Positions 41,867 to 49,814 of a stretch of 64,000 nucleotides of DNA are shown here, piece after piece; within the stretch, counting starts at the first letter, position 1, and each line of letters starts with the position of its first letter. The notes under the pieces were generated by a model. That model saw only the letters and a program-made list of their open reading frames with translations. It did no database searches and had not been told where the DNA came from. The position numbers and the translations under genes were made by a program. This stretch comes from MWCO01 sp964488865 (GTDB lineage: Bacteria; Myxococcota_A; Polyangia; Polyangiales; Polyangiaceae), in assembly GCA_964488865.1 (NCBI GenBank), contig CAZAWR010000025.1, positions 41,406 through 105,405 of the forward strand. The letters are read 5' to 3'.

Positions 41867-44557
41867 ATGCGCCGTTTTCCCTTGTTTGCTAGCTCCGTCC
41901 TCGTCGCCGTGTTCTTCGCCTCGACGACCCAAGCCGCCGGCCCGTTCGTCCCCGTGACCCAGGCGCGCCCCGGGGAATCCGCGGTCTACCTCCAGAACAA
42001 CGCCAAGCTGGCCGTGTTCGGAAGCGCGACCGAGGCGGAGCTTCGCCATGCCCTCGCGTCGGCCACCATCCGCGTCCGGTCGGCTTCCCCTGCCCGCGAC
42101 GCCATGGTCCTGTCGCTCGAGCACACGACACGGCAGGCCCTCACGTCCGCGGACCTCGACGCCGTCAGCTCCCACGTTCGTTCAGTCCAGGGTGTGACGG
42201 GCACGGGACCTGTGTACTTCGAATGTGATGCGATGCACGTCTCGACGGGGCGCATCTGGGTCTACCTACCGAGGGGCACAGGCGCTGCGAAGGCCCAGGC
42301 GAAGCTGGCGGGCATGGGACTCCAGCTCGTGGACTACGTGGACGCGGTGCACGGCATCGCAGTGGGCGCTCCGATGGGCGCGTTCTCGATCGACACCGTT
42401 ACGCGGGAACTGCTTGCCGCAGGCCATCAGGCCGTGCCCGAACTCCAGCGAAAGTCCTTCCCCTACCTCGTCCCGAGCGACCCGTACTTCGCCAGGCAAT
42501 GGTCTCACCGCAACACCGGCGACAACGTCACCCGCGCCGGATCGCAGACCCCCATCGAAGGTGTGGCCTTTGCCGACGCACGCATCTCCGACGCATGGGA
42601 CATGACGACGGGTCTCGCGACCACCCTCGTGGGTGTTCTCGACTCGGGCACGGACTGCACTCACCCCGAATTTGCGGGCAAGTGCGAGCAGCCCTACAAC
42701 GCCATCACCAACACCCCCTCCGCCGAGCCGCCTCCCTTGTCCCAGGACATGATGGCTGGGCACGGCACCTCCGTGGCGGGTATCGTGGCAGCCCCCATCG
42801 ACGGCGAAGGCATGGTCGGCGTGTGCCCTGCGTGTCGCATCGTTCCTGTGCGCCTCATCGAGAGCGGCACCTTTCTCACGGACACCATGATGCTTCGAGG
42901 CTTCAAGCACGCCGTGGACGCGGGCGTCTCCGTCATCAACAACTCCTGGGGCCCTTCCATCGCTGGGACCTTCTTCATCCCCGTCTCCCAGGGTGAGCTT
43001 CAAGGCATCCAGTACGCGGGGCAGGGCAGGGGAGGGCTCGGCGTGCTCGTTGTGTATGCCGCCGGCAACGACAGCGCGGACACGCAGTACCTCGGCCAAC
43101 TGCGCACGGGCGAGCCCAACGTCATGGCCATCGCCGCCTCGAACCACCGCGACAAGCGCTCCTCCTACTCGAACTTCGGCGACTTCCTCGACGTGTCCGC
43201 CCCCACCAACGACGAAGGCATCACCCCGTCGATCATCTCCCTCGATATCGTTGGAGCTGGGGATCTCGCGGGGGATTACACCTCGGCGTTCGGTGGCACG
43301 TCCAGCGCGGCTCCGGTCGTCAGCGGCGTGGCGGCCCTGATGTTCTCAGTGAAGCCGGACGCGACCGCGGCCCAGGTGAGGGAGATCCTGAACCAGACCG
43401 CGGACAAGGTCGACGCCGACGAGGGGTTCTGGGATGCGCAGGGCTTCAGCGTATTGTACGGCCATGGCCGCGTGAACGCCCACCGTGCCCTGCTGTCCTT
43501 GCAGGGCATGAGCGACCCGGCGTGCGCCACGCCCGCCGCGAGCGACGACTGCGACGTCCACCTCGACGAGAACTGCGACGGGTTCGTGGACGAGGGGTGC
43601 TCGGCGGTGTCGAACGTGGGATTGCTCTGCACGGATGCCACGGAGTGCGGGGCCGAAACCTACTGGACCTGCCCCGACTCCGGCAAGGTTCGCGGGGTGT
43701 GTACTTACTCCTGCTACGACCGGCCGTGCCCCGACGGATCCGCGTGCCTCGTCGGTCGATGTGCACCGTACTGCAACGACGACAACCCCTGCCCGCAGAC
43801 CGACACGGTGTGCACGGACGACGTGCTCGGCGTTTGCTTGCGCCGCTGCACGACGAACGTCGACTGCCCCACGGACGAGGTGTGCGACTTCACGAACGGC
43901 TACTGCGTGCTCGATACGGACGGGTTACCGGGGTCGCCGTGCATCTCGGACGAGTGCAAGGGGGCGTCCTCGCTCTGTTTGTCCGACGGGATGGGCTTCC
44001 CGGATGGGTACTGCACGCATGCTTGCAGCACGAACGCCCAGTGCGAAGACAGCGGCAAGTGCATCGCGACGATGAACGGGTCGTTCTGCTACAAGGCCTG
44101 CACGTTTGACGGCGATTGCCGGCAGAACTACGTGTGCGAGCAGGCGGGGCCGCGCGCGGGGACCTGCTACAAGAAGTGCGACAAGGACTCGCAGTGCCGG
44201 GGAACGGACCCGGGCTGGGACCACATCGTGTGCGAGCTTTCCACGGGACGGTGCATCGACACGGCGGTGCCCGATGCCGGTGTGGACGCGGACGAACCCG
44301 AGGGCGGGGAGACGGACGCCGAGACGGATGCCGAACCGGACGCCGGGTCCGAGCCTGCGGAGGATGGCGGGACGGACGCAGGGGCTGAGGCGAGCACGGA
44401 AGGTGGCGCGGAGGCGGGCACGCCGCCGGGAGGGGACGACGACGACGGTGGTTGTGGCTGCCGCGCGGCGGGAACGGCGACGGCTCCGTCCGTTGGCGCG
44501 TGGACGCTGGTGCTGCTTGGGCTGGTGCTGGCGGGGCGGCGCCGCAGGGCGACTTGA
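41867..44557 (+). CDS. Secreted subtilisin-like protease (S8) with MYXO-CTERM tail
   Basis: An 896-residue secreted protease. The start ATG at 41867 opens a Sec signal (ASSVLVAVFFASTTQA-A). A propeptide-like region leads to the S8 domain with a full triad: Asp259 (VGVLDSGTD), His299 (AGHGTSVAGIV) and Ser479 (GGTSSAAPVVSG), plus the oxyanion AAGND. After about residue 555 comes a Cys-rich region with CDVHLDENCDGFVDEGC and repeats CNDDNPCPQ, CTTNVDCPTDEVC and CSTNAQCEDSGKC. An acidic Ala/Glu/Asp linker ends in DDDDGGCGC, a hydrophobic helix and GRRRRAT, a MYXO-CTERM-type sorting tail. A surface protease is likely. Confidence 0.9.
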   Translation: MRRFPLFASSVLVAVFFASTTQAAGPFVPVTQARPGESAVYLQNNAKLAVFGSATEAELRHALASATIRVRSASPARDAMVLSLEHTTRQALTSADLDAVSSHVRSVQGVTGTGPVYFECDAMHVSTGRIWVYLPRGTGAAKAQAKLAGMGLQLVDYVDAVHGIAVGAPMGAFSIDTVTRELLAAGHQAVPELQRKSFPYLVPSDPYFARQWSHRNTGDNVTRAGSQTPIEGVAFADARISDAWDMTTGLATTLVGVLDSGTDCTHPEFAGKCEQPYNAITNTPSAEPPPLSQDMMAGHGTSVAGIVAAPIDGEGMVGVCPACRIVPVRLIESGTFLTDTMMLRGFKHAVDAGVSVINNSWGPSIAGTFFIPVSQGELQGIQYAGQGRGGLGVLVVYAAGNDSADTQYLGQLRTGEPNVMAIAASNHRDKRSSYSNFGDFLDVSAPTNDEGITPSIISLDIVGAGDLAGDYTSAFGGTSSAAPVVSGVAALMFSVKPDATAAQVREILNQTADKVDADEGFWDAQGFSVLYGHGRVNAHRALLSLQGMSDPACATPAASDDCDVHLDENCDGFVDEGCSAVSNVGLLCTDATECGAETYWTCPDSGKVRGVCTYSCYDRPCPDGSACLVGRCAPYCNDDNPCPQTDTVCTDDVLGVCLRRCTTNVDCPTDEVCDFTNGYCVLDTDGLPGSPCISDECKGASSLCLSDGMGFPDGYCTHACSTNAQCEDSGKCIATMNGSFCYKACTFDGDCRQNYVCEQAGPRAGTCYKKCDKDSQCRGTDPGWDHIVCELSTGRCIDTAVPDAGVDADEPEGGETDAETDAEPDAGSEPAEDGGTDAGAEASTEGGAEAGTPPGGDDDDGGCGCRAAGTATAPSVGAWTLVLLGLVLAGRRRRAT

Positions 44558-44564
44558 CCTCGGC

Positions 44565-45722
44565 ATGGTGCCGGTGACCCTCCGCTCCACGCTCCTGTGC
44601 TTGTCGTTGGCTGGCTCGGCCGGGTGTGTGCCCGACCCGGCGTCGTCGCCGCGTGCGGTGTGGCCGCAACCGGCTGGGCCCCAGACCCTGGCGGTGGATG
44701 CGGGAACCGATGTGGCGCCCGTGCAGTCCGTGGACGCGGGCGTTCCCATGGCCCTGGCTGCCGACGGCGCGCAGGATCGGGACGCATCGGACGCGTCCGA
44801 ACCCCAGGATCCTGCCCCCTATCAGGGGGTGATGCCTTCTGTGGATCGGCGGGACGCTCCTGCCAGGGAGATTGCGAACCTTTCCCCGCGTGCGTGCCGG
44901 GATCGCGTTCGCGCGGCGAAGCTACCCGTCAAGCCTGCCGGGGGGGCGCCTGGGGTGGCGACTCCGATGCGTGTGGATGGCCCGCTGCGCGGCGTGACCT
45001 TCCGAGGCCCGGGGCCGAAGAGCAAGCACAGCGTCATGGATTGCCGGCTCGTTCTGGCGCTCGATGCCTTCGCCAAGGTGCTCGCGTCCCACGGCGTCAC
45101 CGACGTCTACTACGGGAACACGTACCGCCCGAAGGCGCGTTTCCGGGGGCAGCGCGGTCGGACGCCAAGCCAGCACGCCTACGCTCTTGCCATCGACATC
45201 GTTCGGTTCGACCTGCGCGACGGGACCGTGCTGCGGGTGGAGGCGGACTACCACGGGAAGCCAGGGACGCCTTCGTGTGGGCCGGACGCAGTAATGACCG
45301 AGCGCAGCCCGGCGGGCGTCTTGTTGCGAAACATCGTGTGCGACGTGGCGCGGGCAGGAGTGTTCCACCACATGCTGACGCCTAGCGGGACTTTCGCAGC
45401 GTCGAACCGAATGCGCTTAGAATCAAGCCAGATGCGTTCAGTTTGCATGGATGAACGAACAGTTGGCCTCGGGCAGGGTTTCGCCCTTCAAGTGAAGCGA
45501 AAACGACACGCGCACATCGGCGCCAGTGACGTTCGTGCTTCAATGGACCGGCGATTCGTTTGTTCATGCAGGTATCGAATGCCGAAATCATCTGGTTTTC
45601 ATGCGCATGCGGTGCCGTTTCTGGTCGCCAAGTGCGAAAGTCCCGCTAGCTATGACGCTGCGCACCGGACGCACTTTCACTTCGACATCCAGCGCGACGG
45701 GGTTTGGGTCACGGTGCGGTGA
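44565..45722 (+). CDS. Extensin-family lipoprotein, carrying an in-frame MITE insertion
   Basis: About 385 residues from the ATG at 44565; the lipobox is LAGSAGC. After an Ala/Asp/Pro linker (to about residue 110), the extensin-like C-terminal domain shows ACRDRVRAAKLPV, VDGPLRGVTFRGPG and SQHAYALAIDIVRFDLRDG, and then AGVFHHMLTP. This should be followed by YDAAHRTHFHFDI. Here 88 codons (about residues 274-361) intervene, contributed by the 262-bp TIR element plus its TA duplication. Joining across the element gives HHMLTPSYDAAHRTHFHF, the typical family motif of these M15-fold peptidoglycan-acting proteins. Whether the product folds is unknown. Confidence 0.85.
   Translation: MVPVTLRSTLLCLSLAGSAGCVPDPASSPRAVWPQPAGPQTLAVDAGTDVAPVQSVDAGVPMALAADGAQDRDASDASEPQDPAPYQGVMPSVDRRDAPAREIANLSPRACRDRVRAAKLPVKPAGGAPGVATPMRVDGPLRGVTFRGPGPKSKHSVMDCRLVLALDAFAKVLASHGVTDVYYGNTYRPKARFRGQRGRTPSQHAYALAIDIVRFDLRDGTVLRVEADYHGKPGTPSCGPDAVMTERSPAGVLLRNIVCDVARAGVFHHMLTPSGTFAASNRMRLESSQMRSVCMDERTVGLGQGFALQVKRKRHAHIGASDVRASMDRRFVCSCRYRMPKSSGFHAHAVPFLVAKCESPASYDAAHRTHFHFDIQRDGVWVTVR
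45385..45646. mobile_element. MITE-like element with 14-bp perfect terminal inverted repeats, TA target duplication
   Basis: Ends GCGGGACTTTCGCA (45385-45398) and TGCGAAAGTCCCGC (45633-45646), flanked by TA at 45383-45384 and 45647-45648. Length 262 bp with TIRs, too small for a transposase, and lower in GC than its surroundings. The TA duplication and TIRs suggest a non-autonomous relative of IS630/mariner-type elements. Removing the element plus one TA (264 bp, 88 codons) restores the extensin-family reading frame exactly. No other copy was noticed in this window. Confidence 0.85.
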
Positions 45723-46051
45723 GCAGCTTTCAAAGGCGCGCACCTCTCCGCGCCTCCACCGGCTCCTTCGATTTGCGCGAGACCCCCCGTCATATTGATG
45801 TCCGAACGTCCCCTCCGACCACAAGGGACAAGCCGCGCGAAGGACGGCTTGCGGCTTGCGAGTCTGCCGGCGAGATCTCGAAGGCTCGCGTTAACGTGCT
45901 TGAGGTTGGGGCTAGCTGAGCTGAAGGCGAGGCGTTTCGGGGTGAGCCACCGGCGAGGGGGTTTTGCGAAAGCCCCCCAAGTAGACATAGACCCCAAGCA
46001 GCGCAGAGCGCGTGATTTGGGTCTAGCACACCTCTTGCAATGCTGGGTCTC
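45723..46051. other. Intergenic region with dispersed repeat copy 3
   Basis: Between the extensin-family gene and the next Cys-rich gene. The downstream half (45905-46026) is repeat copy 3 in inverted orientation. The upstream 180 bp contains nothing I can support. Confidence 0.6.
45905..46026 (-). repeat. Dispersed intergenic repeat, copy 3 (inverted)
   Basis: The reverse complement matches copy 2 almost throughout, including the GGGTCTA box, a GGGGG...CCCCC hairpin (plus strand GGGGGTTTT-GCG-AAAGCCCCC, one mismatched position) and the GGCTCACCCCGAAACGCCTC core. A 6-bp deletion precedes the core relative to copy 2. Confidence 0.75.
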
Positions 46052-46945
46052 ATGAACACGAAAACCAAGGTAATCTCCGTCGGCGTGGCCGCCTTGCTGA
46101 CCACGTTCGGCTTCGTGAACCCGGCGCAGGCCAACCTCGAGGCGTGCGGCGGAGTGTATCTCGAGGCCTCGGCCGCAGGGTCGTGCGAGGTCGTGCCCAC
46201 CGAGACGTGCGTGCAGAAGTGCGAGCCTGTCTCCGTCGAGCTTGTCTGTGCAGCTCGGCTGACCACGCAGTGCGAAAGCAGTTGCTCCGCAACAGCCGAG
46301 GCGTCGTGTAGTTCGACCTGCGAGGAGAGCTGCGTGCCCGCATGCACCTCGCAGCCGTCGGAGCCGCCCAACTGCATGGGTCTGTGCATGTCCGACTGCC
46401 AGCAAGGCTGCAACGCCGAGTGCGGGGACAGTCCCAAAGGTGAGTGCCGCTCTTCCTGTGCGCAGTGCTGCTCGGTCGACTGCCATGCCAAGTGCGACGC
46501 CGCCCCGGAGCCCTCATGCGAGCCCGTTTGCGCGGTCGCTTGTTCGGGCTCCTGCGAGGGAAAGGCGAACATCGACTGCCAGGTCTCGTGCCAGTCGAGC
46601 CTGTACGCGGAGTGCAAGACCAAGGTGGTCGAGGAGTGCAAAACCGAGTGCACGACCACGGGCGCTGCCATCTTCTGCGACGGCCAGTTCCTCGCGACCG
46701 CCGGTAACCTCCAGGCGTGCGCGGACGAGCTCAGGGACGAGTTCAACGTGTCCCTCGACGTCAGCATCAACGCCAGCGGCTCCTGCGACAACGGCAGTTG
46801 CGAGGGCGATGCCGACGGGAAAGGCACCTTCGAATGCGCGATCGGTAGCGTTCCGAACGCAGCGCACGGAAGCGCGGCAGGTGGCTTGATGGCGCTCCTC
46901 GGTCTGGGACTCCTGCGGGTTCGTCGGAACCGCCGCCCGGACTGA
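46052..46945 (+). CDS. Cys-rich secreted protein with hydrophobic Arg-rich C-terminus
   Basis: About 297 residues from the ATG at 46052. The signal VGVAALLTTFGFVNPAQA precedes a part with about 40 cysteines in irregular spacing: CVQKCEPV, CESSCSATAEASCSSTC, CNAECGDSPKGECRSSCAQC and CQVSCQSSLYAEC. A beta-type segment with NVSLDVSINASGSC follows, and the C-terminus is a hydrophobic helix (GGLMALLGLGLL) with RVRRNRRPD. The tail resembles MYXO-CTERM but lacks the Cys motif directly before the helix. Probably surface-located. No family recognised. Confidence 0.75.
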   Translation: MNTKTKVISVGVAALLTTFGFVNPAQANLEACGGVYLEASAAGSCEVVPTETCVQKCEPVSVELVCAARLTTQCESSCSATAEASCSSTCEESCVPACTSQPSEPPNCMGLCMSDCQQGCNAECGDSPKGECRSSCAQCCSVDCHAKCDAAPEPSCEPVCAVACSGSCEGKANIDCQVSCQSSLYAECKTKVVEECKTECTTTGAAIFCDGQFLATAGNLQACADELRDEFNVSLDVSINASGSCDNGSCEGDADGKGTFECAIGSVPNAAHGSAAGGLMALLGLGLLRVRRNRRPD

Positions 46946-46971
46946 TCTCACCACGTACTGCCCCGTAGGAG

Positions 46972-47991
46972 CTACTTTCGCGGCCGCACGCGATGCTTCG
47001 AGCCCCGACGCGGCTGGGGTGATGGCTGTGTGGATGGTTGGGACGGCGGCGGCGCGGGCGCGTTCTCCTGACGAAGGTAGGCCAGCGCCGAGGTGAACTG
47101 CCTGGTCGTGATCGTGTGGCCCGCGCTCACGGCCATGGCCCGGTGTTTCCAGTGCACCGCGCGCAAGGCCGCCACCAGTCCGCGGGCGTCGCGGCTGCCC
47201 GCCCGGTCCTTGGTGCCGTAGCCCACGAAGATCGGGACGCGTGGCTTCACCTTCGATACCATCGCTTTGGAATAGGGCGCAGAGCCACCCGCGAATACCG
47301 CGTAACCTTCCACCGGCAGTCTCCCACGCAACGCCAGGGACGAAGCGTAGTACGCACCGCTCGAGAACCCCATCACGAACACCTGCTTGAAGGGGCGTCC
47401 CGTCCGCCCTTCGAGCGTTGTCTTGGCCGCCATCCAGCTGTCGAGCAGCGCGTCTTCGCCGCCAGGCGACAGGTTCGACGTGCGCCACGCGTATGCTTCC
47501 GCCTGGCCCTCCCGCGCCGGTTGGCGGGGCGCCCGGGGCGCCAGCAACGCGAAGTTCTGGTGTTCGGCGTAGCGAGACATCCCTTGAATCAAAGCGATCT
47601 GCCACCCACTGCCCACGTCGGTCACGCCGTGCAGGAAGATCACCAAGGTCGGCTCGGGGTCGGATCGCACACGGTCGGGCAGCACCGCGCAGATGGTGCC
47701 GGGGAGCACCTCGACGCCGGCAGGGCACCAGACCTCTTCGGGCTCCCCCGCGTCCAGATCGCTTGCGTCCGCTGCAGCGTCTTGGGCCCCATCTTGTGCG
47801 CCGAGCGCTGCGTCGGTGTCGGTTGCCGCGTCCGCGATGGCATCGAGACCCGCATCGATCGCGGCGGCGACGCCCACCTCTTCAGGTACCCCCGGACCAG
47901 GCTCGGTCCTCACCGATGCGACGGGGCTCGCGCCGCTGCACGCCGGGGTCGCAGCAACCAGCAGCAGGAGGGACCAGATCCGGGAAAACAC
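46972..47991 (-). CDS. Lipoprotein alpha/beta-hydrolase (esterase-like)
   Basis: The start is taken at the GTG at 47991, giving a lipobox signal (FSRIWSLLLLVAATPAC) and 339 residues; the frame stays open far upstream but without a signal. After an acidic Ala/Asp-rich linker (AAADASDLDAGEPEEVWC), a hydrolase domain shows LVIFLHGVTDVG, ALLAPRAP, FVMGFSSGAYYASSL (GxSxG nucleophile Ser), VPIFVGYGTKDRAG with an Asp, and SAGHTI with a His. This is a plausible triad of a carboxylesterase or PHB-depolymerase-like enzyme. It is convergent with the preceding gene and shares a divergent intergenic region with the GH39-like gene. Confidence 0.8.
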   Translation of the reverse strand: MFSRIWSLLLLVAATPACSGASPVASVRTEPGPGVPEEVGVAAAIDAGLDAIADAATDTDAALGAQDGAQDAAADASDLDAGEPEEVWCPAGVEVLPGTICAVLPDRVRSDPEPTLVIFLHGVTDVGSGWQIALIQGMSRYAEHQNFALLAPRAPRQPAREGQAEAYAWRTSNLSPGGEDALLDSWMAAKTTLEGRTGRPFKQVFVMGFSSGAYYASSLALRGRLPVEGYAVFAGGSAPYSKAMVSKVKPRVPIFVGYGTKDRAGSRDARGLVAALRAVHWKHRAMAVSAGHTITTRQFTSALAYLRQENAPAPPPSQPSTQPSPQPRRGSKHRVRPRK

Positions 47992-48026
47992 GGGCCATGT
48001 CGTATCACGGGGCCAGTGCGCGAGCC

Positions 48027-48085
48027 AGCGCGCGCCGCGCTCACCACGGCTCACCCCAATACGCCTCGCCTTCGCTTCGAAAGAC
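48027..48085 (+). repeat. Dispersed intergenic repeat, copy 4 (partial)
   Basis: Contains CGCTCACCACGGCTCACCCC, AATACGCCTCGCCTTCG and a TTCGAAAG element, matching the downstream half of copy 2 with substitutions. Confidence 0.7.
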
Positions 48086-48104
48086 CGGGGTATGCTGTGG
48101 AATT

Positions 48105-49637
48105 GTGCACTCCGTCTCACGCCGAACCTTCTCGCAGGTTGTGTTAGCGCCGGTAGCCACAGCGTTCCTAGGCTGCCGGAGCCGCTCGTCGTCGATGGCG
48201 TCGCCCGGGGACGCTGCCGCCATCGTCGAGCTGGACGCATCGCGGCCCGTCGGGGCGTTCGATCGTCTTTCCGGCGTCCAAGGTTCGCCCGCGGCCATTG
48301 TCGACGGCGAGCCCGAGCTGGTCCGGGAGTTCCGTGAGGCGCGCATCGCGAGGTCGCGCTTCCCCCAGGACTGCGCCCCGAACACGTTGACGCTCGCTGG
48401 CGTTTTCCCAGACGAGAACGCCGACCCGGCGTCGGCGGCCGGTTACCGCTTCGAGGACATCGATCGCCACGTACGGGCCGCGCATGCAGCAGGCGCGGAG
48501 ATCCTCTGGCAGTCGTCCTACGACGTGGGTCGATCGGACCGATGGGTCGGCCAGAACCTGGGCGGGCGCGCACCCGAGAACCTATCGCGGTGGGGCCGTG
48601 TCGTGACTCGCTGCCTGGAGCACTTCAACAACGGCTTCGCCGGGGGCTTCGATTACTCCGTGCGCAATGCGGAGTTCGTCAACGAACCAGACGGCCTTGG
48701 CGGCTTCCACGCGGGGCACGAGAAGCGCTTGCTCCCGGCGTTCCTCCACTTTCTCGAAACGGTCGACGCGTACAACCGTGCCCACGCCGGCACACCCGTG
48801 CGCGCAGTGGGACCCGGCATTCCCCTGTCCATATCGGAATGGCCCACATGGCGGCCCCGTTTCGACGCCGCACTCCGCGCCATCAGGGGTGCGGGCAAGT
48901 CCCTCCCTGCGTTCAGCTTCCATACTTACGGTCGCGACGTCTCGCCCCGCGGCAACATCCGCCTGGCGAAGGAGATACGCGCGCTGCTCGACGTCCACCG
49001 CATGCATGCGACCGAACTCTGGAATACCGAGTGGCTCGCGGGCGACTTCCTGCGCGACCATCTCTCGCTCGGCGCGGACAAGGTCGCACGTGCGACCGAC
49101 CCGGACCAGCGCCGCTATGGCAGCGCGATGGCCGCCTACGCGGTCGCCTGCAAGATCGGGTGGCAGGGCGTCGTGCGCGGCAGCTTCTACTACCGCGCCA
49201 ACGTCCGCGCCTTCCCGCCCGGCTACCGGGCGCCGCTCGCCGCGGGCGGCTACGGGCGCTACTTCGGCCCGGCCGGGCGCCTCAACGCCCTCGGTCTTCA
49301 CGAGCGCCTGCTCTCCCAGGTTGCCGCGCTCACGCCCGAGCGCTGCACCACCGCAGTGGCCGAAGACGACTCGTTCTTCGCACTGGGGCTCCGCTCACCC
49401 GACGCGAGAGCCGCGTCGCTGCTGGTAGCGAGCCTGGCACGCGCGCCGCGCAGCGTCAGCCTACGGGTGAGCGCGCTGCACAGCGCAAGAGTCCGCATCC
49501 GCTGCGTCGTGCTCGACGAGAACAACGACCTCACGCCGCACGAATTGGGCACCTCCACCTCCAGCTCTGGAACCCACGCGGTGGCTTTCGACGTTGCTCC
49601 GCTCAGCTCGGCCTGGCTGATGCTCGAAGGGGAGTGA
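48105..49637 (+). CDS. Lipoprotein glycosidase, GH39-like
   Basis: About 510 residues from the GTG at 48105. The N-terminus combines a twin-Arg pair and lipobox (SRRTFSQVVLAPVATAFLGC). A TIM-barrel domain follows: IVELDASRPVGAFDRLSGV, FREARIARSRFPQDCAPNTL, AEILWQSSYDVG, the acid/base candidate Glu in FVNEPDG, FSFHTYGRD and the nucleophile candidate in LWNTEWLAGDF. The C-terminal 130 residues are beta-sandwich-like. GH39 contains beta-xylosidases and alpha-L-iduronidases; the substrate cannot be decided here. The start codon is the main doubt. Confidence 0.8.
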   Translation: MHSVSRRTFSQVVLAPVATAFLGCRSRSSSMASPGDAAAIVELDASRPVGAFDRLSGVQGSPAAIVDGEPELVREFREARIARSRFPQDCAPNTLTLAGVFPDENADPASAAGYRFEDIDRHVRAAHAAGAEILWQSSYDVGRSDRWVGQNLGGRAPENLSRWGRVVTRCLEHFNNGFAGGFDYSVRNAEFVNEPDGLGGFHAGHEKRLLPAFLHFLETVDAYNRAHAGTPVRAVGPGIPLSISEWPTWRPRFDAALRAIRGAGKSLPAFSFHTYGRDVSPRGNIRLAKEIRALLDVHRMHATELWNTEWLAGDFLRDHLSLGADKVARATDPDQRRYGSAMAAYAVACKIGWQGVVRGSFYYRANVRAFPPGYRAPLAAGGYGRYFGPAGRLNALGLHERLLSQVAALTPERCTTAVAEDDSFFALGLRSPDARAASLLVASLARAPRSVSLRVSALHSARVRIRCVVLDENNDLTPHELGTSTSSSGTHAVAFDVAPLSSAWLMLEGE

Positions 49638-49685
49638 CGGACTCGGTGCAATCCCCGCGTGGGCGGGGTTGGTGTGGGGAGCGGC

Positions 49686-49811
49686 TCACTCCTCCGAGGG
49701 ATCGTCCGGGGTCTGGGGCGGGGCAGTGAGAATCTTGTAGTAGCAGGCTCCCACCAAGGTCCCCACCGCGGACAACGACACGATCATGAAGATCCAGCCA
49801 CCAAGCGTCAT
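49686..49811 (-). CDS. Tiny NSS-transporter partner protein, MetS-like (41 aa)
   Basis: Minus strand, ATG at 49809-49811, only 3 bp after the stop of the NSS transporter, whose last codons supply the AAGGAG ribosome binding site. It encodes 41 residues: MTLGGWIFMIVSLSAVGTLV, GACYYKILTAPPQ, then an acidic tail ending in PSEE. One transmembrane helix plus a YYK end and acidic tail matches the short MetS-type small subunits (as for MetPS in Corynebacterium). Too short for most ORF callers. Likely assists transporter function. Confidence 0.75.
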   Translation of the reverse strand: MTLGGWIFMIVSLSAVGTLVGACYYKILTAPPQTPDDPSEE

Positions 49812-49814
49812 GAC

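Noticed and set aside
45399..45632. Separate gene inside the TIR element
   Set aside because: The element is only 262 bp and its open frames are continuous with the host gene; no transposase motif is visible.
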